This document shows, piece by piece, positions 4,610 to 10,118 of a stretch of DNA of 10,118 nucleotides; the first letter of the stretch is position 1; each line of letters begins with the position of its first letter. The translations under genes were made by a program, and so were the position numbers. The notes beneath the pieces were generated by a model that did not search any database, was not told the origin of the DNA, and was given only the letters and a program-made list of their open reading frames with translations. Source of the DNA: an uncultured bacterium (GTDB lineage Bacteria; Hydrogenedentota; Hydrogenedentia; Hydrogenedentales; JAEUWI01); assembly GCA_937895305.1 (NCBI GenBank), contig CALAXS010000253.1, positions 1 to 10,118 on the forward strand. Reading direction: 5' to 3'.

Positions 4610-7018
4610 ATGTATGGAATTCCCAGACGAAGTGTAGTGGGCATGCTTTGTGTCACAGGGATGCTGTGTCTTCTGGTGATGGGTTGCCTGGCTGAGGTAG
4701 GCCTGGTGGACGCGGGTGTGATGGAGGTGACTGTGGGTGAGGAGGTCGTGCTTTCTTCTCCGGCACGTTTAGGGGTGAATATTGGCGGGACCAATTATTG
4801 GGGGGATGAACAATATGTAGCGAATCCCTTCAGTCATGGTGGTTTTGCAAAGGGGCGTCAGGCCATGGTGGTACAGGTGGTGAATGGTGCGGCGGATGGG
4901 TTTACCGATGCGTATTATCGGGCGGATGACCCGGACCGGAAGTATGTAGAGAGTTTTGAGGGGGGCACGTATTGTATCGCTACAGGCACACGTGCCGGAG
5001 AGACGGGAAAGATTGTAGCTCAGCCTGCCGGGACAGGGCACTTTCAGCTGGAACATAGCGGGGCTACATTGGCGGAGGGGGTGGTGTTGTGGGTTTATGG
5101 TCCGCAGATGCGACGTGCAGGTCCGGACCCGAAGGATGAGCGGCTGGAGAAGACTATCGGCATTGGCGATTTCAGGCCCTTGGTGGAGGAAGGGGTGACT
5201 TATGATTTTGTGGATGCGGAGGGGGTAAATGAAGGTCAGGCACTTCGCTTTACGTACCCAAAGGGGGAGGGGCGCATGCAAGCGGGGGTGCGGCGCTATA
5301 TGAAGGTGGCGACTGTGACCGAGTATACCGTGGTTGTACGTGCGAAGACCGATATGGCCTGGGCCAAGCTGGGTGTGCAGTTGGAGAATTATGGCTTGAA
5401 TCATGATGAGCCAGGATACCGTGTCAAATTAACCGGACCGAAAGATTCCATGCTGGGTTCGGTTTGGCGTGAATATCGCTTTACGGGTAAGACCAGTTCC
5501 AATCCTGAAATCGGGAAGAAGCAAACAGGTGTGTCGATCATGGTTGCAGCGGATTGCGTTGAAACGAATCCCGGTGAAGTGGTGATTGACAGTATTCGCC
5601 TGGAGAGTAAAGACGGTGATGCAGAAACCGGGTTTAGTCAGCATGTGGTGGATGCCCTGCAAGAGGCACAGTGCGGGGTCTTGCGTTTTTATGGTGTAGC
5701 GAGTCTGGGCTCGTTGGTAGAGGATATTACAGCGAAGGATACGACAGCCAGTACCTTCACCTATTGGTCGCTGGAGAGTCGGGCACGTTTCTCGGATACT
5801 AGCGGGGTGGTGGATGAATGGATGGCATTGAGTAAGGTAGTGGGTGCCCATCCCTGGGTGACCGTGGGCAGTGTAAATGGCCCGGCGCAGTGGCATGATC
5901 TGATTTCCTACCTCGCAGCCCCGGCGGGTTTTGATGCCTATGCAGATAAGCGGGCGTCGCATGGACGGGATGTACCGTGGACCGATGACTTTGAGACCAT
6001 TTACCTGGAGGTGGGGAATGAGTGGTGGAATACGATTTTTCAGCCGTTCTATGTAGGTGACCCGAAGTTATACGGTGAGCTGTGCACATTGATTCAAAAG
6101 GCGGTGGAGGCCCATCCCCATTATGATGCAGAGAAAATACAGTTGGTCTTTGGCGGTTGGGCCATCAATGCCCACCATTGGAACGGGGTAGTCCATGAGA
6201 ACACGCCCAAAAACGGGATGATTTCCATCGCCCCTTATCTGGTACACAAGCTGGATGCCGCGAATACGGATGAGGAAGCCTACGGAACCTTGTTTGCAGC
6301 AGTAGACCAGTATCAGCAGGCGGGTGGTGCGAGCACGATGAAGGACCTGGCAGGGGAGCGACGTTTGGCGGCCTATGAACTGAATACCCATATCACGGGT
6401 GGGTCGGTGTCTGCGGAGCGGGTTTCTGATATTACACCTAGTGCAGCCGCCGGATTGGCTGTGCTGGACCAGGCCATGACCCTCATGGCGGAGATGGGGG
6501 TGAACCCCATCAATTATTTTACGTTGTTGCAGCGTTCCCATGATGGGCGTGTGGGGCTGTGGGGGAGTCTGGTGCGTGATGCTGATGGTACGTTGCGTCC
6601 ACGACCGATTTGGCAGGGCTTGCGTCTGGCGAATCAGTATCTTATTGCAGGGGACATGGTGAAGGTGGACGTAAACGGCGGGGCTACATGGTCGCAGCAG
6701 GAGAATGGCAGTGTAGATGCGCTATCGGATTTGGCAACGGTACATGCCTTTGCGTTTATGGCAGGCGACGCCGGGAAGCGGCAGGTTAACCTGTTGCTGA
6801 TTAACAGAGACTTGAAGGCGGGGCAGTCTGTACGTGTAGCGCTACCGTTTGTGGTGAAGAATCGTGTAAAGTCTGTTGAACTAAAGGGTGTATTGCCTGA
6901 GTTGAATAACGAGACGGAGCTGGAAGTGGCGTTGACGGAAAGTACACTGGAAAACTTTAGCGGGGATACGATGGTACCGCCCTGTAGCGCAGTGGTGTAT
7001 CAGTTTGAAGAGCAGTAA
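4610..7018 (+). CDS. Exported GH51-like glycoside hydrolase (probable lipoprotein)
   Basis: Large exported protein related to clan GH-A hydrolases, closest by eye to GH51 alpha-L-arabinofuranosidases. Residues are numbered from TTG 4607; ATG 4610 is the preferred start. A basic N-terminus (RR at 7-8), a hydrophobic core and VMGC (24-27) suggest a lipoprotein signal, though M at -2 is atypical. Residues 52-340 look like beta-rich binding modules. The GH core follows: GVLRFYG (357-363), SYLAAP..YA.KRASHG (434-453), YLEVGNEWW (466-474, E472 as acid/base) and AAYELNTH (588-595, E591 as candidate nucleophile). The 119-residue distance between the two glutamates fits the clan. A C-terminal beta-domain includes VNLLLINRD (727-735). 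It heads an operon of glycosyltransferases, so a role in trimming or releasing the locus's own glycan, like PslG in the Psl locus, is my inference. The substrate is unknown. Confidence 0.85.
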   Translation: MYGIPRRSVVGMLCVTGMLCLLVMGCLAEVGLVDAGVMEVTVGEEVVLSSPARLGVNIGGTNYWGDEQYVANPFSHGGFAKGRQAMVVQVVNGAADGFTDAYYRADDPDRKYVESFEGGTYCIATGTRAGETGKIVAQPAGTGHFQLEHSGATLAEGVVLWVYGPQMRRAGPDPKDERLEKTIGIGDFRPLVEEGVTYDFVDAEGVNEGQALRFTYPKGEGRMQAGVRRYMKVATVTEYTVVVRAKTDMAWAKLGVQLENYGLNHDEPGYRVKLTGPKDSMLGSVWREYRFTGKTSSNPEIGKKQTGVSIMVAADCVETNPGEVVIDSIRLESKDGDAETGFSQHVVDALQEAQCGVLRFYGVASLGSLVEDITAKDTTASTFTYWSLESRARFSDTSGVVDEWMALSKVVGAHPWVTVGSVNGPAQWHDLISYLAAPAGFDAYADKRASHGRDVPWTDDFETIYLEVGNEWWNTIFQPFYVGDPKLYGELCTLIQKAVEAHPHYDAEKIQLVFGGWAINAHHWNGVVHENTPKNGMISIAPYLVHKLDAANTDEEAYGTLFAAVDQYQQAGGASTMKDLAGERRLAAYELNTHITGGSVSAERVSDITPSAAAGLAVLDQAMTLMAEMGVNPINYFTLLQRSHDGRVGLWGSLVRDADGTLRPRPIWQGLRLANQYLIAGDMVKVDVNGGATWSQQENGSVDALSDLATVHAFAFMAGDAGKRQVNLLLINRDLKAGQSVRVALPFVVKNRVKSVELKGVLPELNNETELEVALTESTLENFSGDTMVPPCSAVVYQFEEQ

Positions 7019-7023
7019 GAAGC

Positions 7024-7028
7024 AGGAG
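7024..7028 (+). promoter_or_regulatory. SD AGGAG that decides the start of the GT4 gene
   Basis: AGGAG overlaps the first base of a possible GTG start at 7028, so that codon cannot use it. The in-frame GTG at 7037 follows after 8 bases, ideal spacing, and gives the family-like N-terminus MRLAYLTTQYP. Confidence 0.7.
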
Positions 7029-7036
7029 TGCAGTCT

Positions 7037-8233
7037 GTGCGACTGGCGTATTTAACAACTCAATACCCCTCGGTGAGTCATACATTCATCCGACGTGAGA
7101 TTCTGACGTTGGAGAGCATGGGCTTCCCGGTGTTTCGTTCAGCAATTCGACCAGGCAGTGGTGTGGTGGATGCAGCGGATAAGGCGGAGGCGGAACAGAC
7201 CTTTCAGGTGCTGGCACAATCAAAACCGGGGTTGTTGTTACAGGCAGTGTTGTGTTTTATCGGCCGACCTGCTGCGGCGTTACGGGCCTTGAGTGTGGCC
7301 ATGGCCATGGGGCGTGTGAGTGAACGGGGGCGATTGAAGCATGTGGCCTATTGGCTGGAGGCGGGGGTGCTCTATCGACGCTACAAGCAGGAACAGATTG
7401 ACCACGTGCATGTGCATTTCGGGACCAATGCCGCATCGGTGGCACGACTGGTGAAGATGCTGGGCGGGCCGACCTATAGCATGATGATTCACGGGCCTGA
7501 TGAGTTCGATCAGGCCATAGGCCATAGTCTGGGCCCCAAGATGGAAGACGCTGCATTTACTGTAGCCATTACCGATTACTGCGCAGCGCAATTACGACGT
7601 TGGGTGGACTATTCGCAATGGGACAAGATTAAGGTGGTGGGGTGTACGGTGGGGGAGCAATGGTTCGATGCTGCAGAGCCTGTGGCGGAAGATGCGAATA
7701 GTCTGGTCTGTGTGGGACGGCTCTGTCCACAGAAGGGACAGACCTTGCTGGTGGATGCCTTCGCAATGGCCCTCGCTCGGGGTGCAAAGGGCAAGCTGGT
7801 TCTGGTGGGCGATGGCGAACAACGGGATGCGGTGGAGGAGCGGATAGCGGCGGGAGGTGTGGCAGACGAAGTAACCATTACCGGGTGGCAGGACGAGGCG
7901 GCGGTACGGGGTCACTTGCTGGCCTCGCGTGGTCTGGTGTTGGGTAGTTTTGCAGAGGGTTTGCCGGTCGTGATTATGGAAGCCCTGGCCCTGCAACGTC
8001 CTGTGGTGTCGACCATGATTATGGGTATTCCGGAGTTGGTGCAGGATGGGGTGAATGGCTGGCTGGTGCCAGCGGGTAATGTAGAATTGTTGGCGGACGC
8101 TATATACGAAGCGTTGACGGTCCCGGTAAATCAACTCCATGCTATGGGCGAAGCAGGGCAGGCGCGGGTGCGGAAACGGCATTTGGCGGAGACAGAAGTG
8201 GCCAAGCTGGCAGCGCATTTTCGGGCACTTTAA
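7037..8233 (+). CDS. GT4 family glycosyltransferase
   Basis: GT-B fold, retaining glycosyltransferase like those of exopolysaccharide clusters (WcaL-like N-terminus). Residues are numbered from GTG 7028. The acceptor half has YPSVSHTFIRREI (13-25), VHVHFGTNAASVARL (127-141) and MMIHGPDEF (152-160). The donor half has the strand VCVGRLCPQKG (227-237), VLVGDGEQRD (258-267), and FAEGLPVVIMEAL (308-320), where E310 and E318 form the EX7E motif, followed by GIPELVQDGVNGWLVPAG (333-350). No signal peptide or membrane span is seen, so it acts in the cytoplasm, probably at the membrane surface. Its start lies 18 bases after the hydrolase stop, indicating one operon. GTG 7037 is chosen over GTG 7028 because of the SD position. 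Length (398) is normal. The sugar specificity is unknown. Confidence 0.93.
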   Translation: MRLAYLTTQYPSVSHTFIRREILTLESMGFPVFRSAIRPGSGVVDAADKAEAEQTFQVLAQSKPGLLLQAVLCFIGRPAAALRALSVAMAMGRVSERGRLKHVAYWLEAGVLYRRYKQEQIDHVHVHFGTNAASVARLVKMLGGPTYSMMIHGPDEFDQAIGHSLGPKMEDAAFTVAITDYCAAQLRRWVDYSQWDKIKVVGCTVGEQWFDAAEPVAEDANSLVCVGRLCPQKGQTLLVDAFAMALARGAKGKLVLVGDGEQRDAVEERIAAGGVADEVTITGWQDEAAVRGHLLASRGLVLGSFAEGLPVVIMEALALQRPVVSTMIMGIPELVQDGVNGWLVPAGNVELLADAIYEALTVPVNQLHAMGEAGQARVRKRHLAETEVAKLAAHFRAL

Positions 8234-8261
8234 TGGGATGTGTAATGCATAGTCAGGAAGT

Positions 8262-8873
8262 ATGATGACGCAGTTTGATGTGATTGTCTTTGATATTGGT
8301 GGTGTGCTGGTAGAGCTGGGCGGAATCCAGAGTATGACAAAGTGGTCCAGGCAGACCTTTGATGAACCTGAGTTATGGCGACGGTGGTTGGCATCGTCCT
8401 ATGTGCGGGGCTATGAATTGGGGGAGTGCACGGCCCATGATTTTGCGCAGGGTGTAATCAAGGAATTTGAGCTGGATGTAGAAGAAGCAGAATTCCTGAC
8501 AGCCTTTGACCATTTTGTGAAGATGCCCTTTCCTGGTGCCCATGAATTACTGGCAACATTGCGCGAGAACAACACCGTTGTGAGCCTGTCCAATACCAAT
8601 GAGGCCCATTGGCATCGGGTCGTTCATGAAATGAAAATAGCGGATGCCTTTGAGCAGAATTTTCCGTCCCACATTACGAAGACGATCAAGCCAGACCCCG
8701 AAGCGTTTCAGCATGTGATTGATGCCATGGGCTATGCGCCAGAGCGGATGCTGTTTCTGGATGACAACATATTGAATGTGCAAGCGGCAGAGGCCTTAGG
8801 GATACACGCAGTACAGGTCCATGGTATCGATGGTGCACGGAAAGCGTTGAACGCATTGGGTATTGCGTGTTGA
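8262..8873 (+). CDS. HAD-superfamily phosphatase, YihX-like
   Basis: Haloacid-dehalogenase-superfamily protein resembling E. coli YihX, an alpha-D-glucose-1-phosphate phosphatase. Motif I is VFDIGGVLVE (9-18) with the nucleophile D11; the second Asp of the general DxD motif is G here, as in YihX. Motif II is SLSNTNEAHW (108-117), motif III is the lysine in TIKPDPEAF (141-149, K143), and motif IV is FLDDNILNV (165-173, D167/D168). An alpha-helical cap lies between motifs I and II (about 20-95). Length (203) matches the family. AGGA at 8255-8258 serves either ATG 8262 or, with better spacing, ATG 8265. The gene is 28 bases after the GT4 and overlaps the next gene. In this setting it may act on a sugar phosphate connected with precursor supply, but HAD substrates cannot be inferred safely from sequence. 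Confidence 0.9.
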   Translation: MMTQFDVIVFDIGGVLVELGGIQSMTKWSRQTFDEPELWRRWLASSYVRGYELGECTAHDFAQGVIKEFELDVEEAEFLTAFDHFVKMPFPGAHELLATLRENNTVVSLSNTNEAHWHRVVHEMKIADAFEQNFPSHITKTIKPDPEAFQHVIDAMGYAPERMLFLDDNILNVQAAEALGIHAVQVHGIDGARKALNALGIAC

Positions 8874-10107
8874 TGGGCTGTGTTATAGTGTCGCGAAGGA
8901 GATTGGAACCATTAGCCCGGTAGCGTTAATCATAGGATGTATCATTGCTGTGCCGACCGCGTATGTGGTGTTGGTGACGGTCTATCTCGTGGTGGTGACC
9001 CTGGCCGCCATGCTGTATCGACGACCTCGTCCGGTGGATGCACCAGCGTTGAAGATGGCCATGGTTATTCCTGCACACAACGAGTCGAGCCAGATTCTGG
9101 ATATTCTGGGCGATGCGGAGAAACTGGATTACCCCAAAAATTCGTTCGCTGTTTTTGTTGTCGCGGATAATTGTGATGACGATACGGCAGACCTCGCGCG
9201 CGGTGCAGGCGCAAAGGTACTGGAGCGTCACGATCTGGAAAATCGGGGTAAAGGTCAGGCACTGGACTGGTGTTTTAAAACTCACGGCGCAGAATTGGAA
9301 GCCTATGATGTGATTGCGCTGGTGGATGCAGACATGGTGCTGGACCTGGGCTTCCTGGAAGCCATGAATCGCAGCTTTCAGGTGGAGGGGGTGCAGGTAG
9401 TGCAAGGCCTGAACACTGTGGCAGAGCCGGGGCGACACTGGCGGGCTGCTATCGGGTATATGTCCTTCAGCTGTATTAATCACGTACGCCCCGCAGGACG
9501 CTATATGCTGGGCGGTACGGCAGACCTGCGCGGAAGCGGTATGGCCTTTCGTCGGGATTTGATTCTGGCACGGGGCTGGCCCGCCCATAGCCTGGCGGAA
9601 GATGCAGAGTTTGCGAAGCAATTGCTCTTTGACGGTATCAAGGTGGCCTATAATCCCGACGCGCTGGTGACGAGTCCTATTCCTGAGCAGCATAGTCAGG
9701 CGACGATACAGCAGGAACGCTGGGAGGGGGGCAAGCGCATTTTATTCAAGACCTACTTCCCACGACTGTTGCGCGGTGCGGTAACGAAACCGGGTATAGC
9801 CATGTGGGATGCCTTACTGGATATCCTCGTGCCACCACTATCGGTGTTGGGCGCGCTGATTGCAGGATGTTTACTGGCTTCGTTGCTGGTACATCCTGTG
9901 TTGATATTGGTGAATCTTGTTGCCCTTTGTGGACTCGCTTTTTATGTGCTTATGGGGCTAATCTTGACGCGGGCGCCCCTGAAGGTGTGGCTCTATCTAT
10001 GTGCAGTGCCCGTGTTTCTGGTGTGGAAAGCCCCGCTCATCATTAGAGTACTTCTGGGTAAAGTCTCTTCAGGCTGGCAACGTACACCGCGAGATTCAGA
10101 ATTGTAG
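8863..10107 (+). CDS. Membrane GT2 glycosyltransferase with QxxRW motif
   Basis: Integral-membrane GT2 enzyme of the processive/cellulose-synthase-like type. An N-terminal membrane region (about 18-52) is followed by the catalytic domain: VIPAHNES (68-75), VADNCDDDTAD (100-110), DAD (155-157) as the metal/nucleotide DxD, GSGMAFRR (224-231), LAEDAEF (244-250) with the catalytic-base region ED, and QQERW (283-287) as QxxRW. Three C-terminal hydrophobic stretches follow (about 318-342, 344-368, 375-398), then a WQRTPR tail (405-410). Members make hyaluronan-, chitin- or cellulose-like chains or add single sugars to lipid carriers; QxxRW favours processivity but does not prove it. The listed start is TTG 8863, overlapping the HAD gene by 11 bases. 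It has no good SD. A strong AAGGAG at 8896 faces an ATT at 8911 that would give MSPVALII. No terminator is visible before the window ends. Confidence 0.9.
   Translation: MRVDGLCYSVAKEIGTISPVALIIGCIIAVPTAYVVLVTVYLVVVTLAAMLYRRPRPVDAPALKMAMVIPAHNESSQILDILGDAEKLDYPKNSFAVFVVADNCDDDTADLARGAGAKVLERHDLENRGKGQALDWCFKTHGAELEAYDVIALVDADMVLDLGFLEAMNRSFQVEGVQVVQGLNTVAEPGRHWRAAIGYMSFSCINHVRPAGRYMLGGTADLRGSGMAFRRDLILARGWPAHSLAEDAEFAKQLLFDGIKVAYNPDALVTSPIPEQHSQATIQQERWEGGKRILFKTYFPRLLRGAVTKPGIAMWDALLDILVPPLSVLGALIAGCLLASLLVHPVLILVNLVALCGLAFYVLMGLILTRAPLKVWLYLCAVPVFLVWKAPLIIRVLLGKVSSGWQRTPRDSEL
8896..8901 (+). promoter_or_regulatory. Strong SD AAGGAG facing an ATT codon
   Basis: AAGGAG lies inside the listed reading frame of the last GT2, 48 bases after its TTG. 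Nine bases downstream is an in-frame ATT (8911-8913), directly before the first membrane segment. No ATG, GTG or TTG in the frame has comparable spacing. Either ATT is a real rare start, or the SD is a chance match and TTG 8863 is used by coupling from the HAD gene. Confidence 0.45.
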
Positions 10108-10118
10108 AAACAGCGACA

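Noticed and set aside
4769..5404. Open frame of 211 codons on the minus strand
   Set aside because: Antisense to the hydrolase gene and without any motif; the plus-strand frame is continuous with its neighbours.
8262..8300. Missing second Asp in HAD motif I as a sign of inactivity
   Set aside because: YihX-type proteins also have a non-Asp residue at this position, so it does not indicate loss of activity.
8926..9693. Open frame of 255 codons on the minus strand
   Set aside because: It is antisense to the membrane GT2 catalytic domain, rich in His, Arg and Cys without domain motifs, as expected of a shadow frame.

Overview
The window looks like part of an extracellular polysaccharide locus of a Gram-negative bacterium. 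It encodes a polytopic O-antigen-ligase/polymerase-like protein, three glycosyltransferases, a probable exported GH51-like glycoside hydrolase, a sugar-phosphatase-like HAD protein and a PilT-type pilus ATPase. Good Shine-Dalgarno sites and near-consensus sigma70 promoters are visible. Gene style (zinc-ribbon tail-anchored protein, GH51-like protein among glycosyltransferases) would fit a PVC-group or related bacterium, but the phylum cannot be fixed from this sequence. No insertion sequence, CRISPR array, tRNA or rRNA was seen, and no gene-free stretch exceeds 300 bases.

Layout. Position 1-1467 (+) is a Wzy_C-type membrane protein that begins at the window edge. Facing it 9 bases away is a PilT-like ATPase (1477-2982, -) with an unrecognised N-terminal extension of about 130 residues and two long homopolymer tracts inside its reading frame. 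The 194-base divergent gap holds a near-consensus promoter for the ATPase and, on the other strand, a possible short ORF. That ORF ends in an ATGA overlap with a small zinc-ribbon/tail-anchored protein (3177-3530, +). A GT2 glycosyltransferase (3534-4478, -) faces the zinc-ribbon gene and has its own promoter. Divergent from it starts a tight plus-strand operon: GH51-like lipoprotein (4610-7018), GT4 glycosyltransferase (7037-8233), YihX-like HAD phosphatase (8262-8873) and a membrane GT2 with a QxxRW motif (8863-10107).

How the genes may work together (inference): the cytoplasmic GT2 and GT4 enzymes and the membrane GT2 would build a glycan, the Wzy_C protein would polymerise or ligate it outside the inner membrane, the exported hydrolase would trim or release it, and the HAD enzyme may adjust sugar-phosphate pools. 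The PilT-like ATPase would link the locus to type IV pili, which often act together with exopolysaccharide in surface behaviour. The most testable oddities are the G9 and C8 tracts in the ATPase gene (any single-base slip gives a premature stop), the undefined start of the last GT2 (best SD faces an ATT codon), and the N-terminal region of the GH51-like enzyme.
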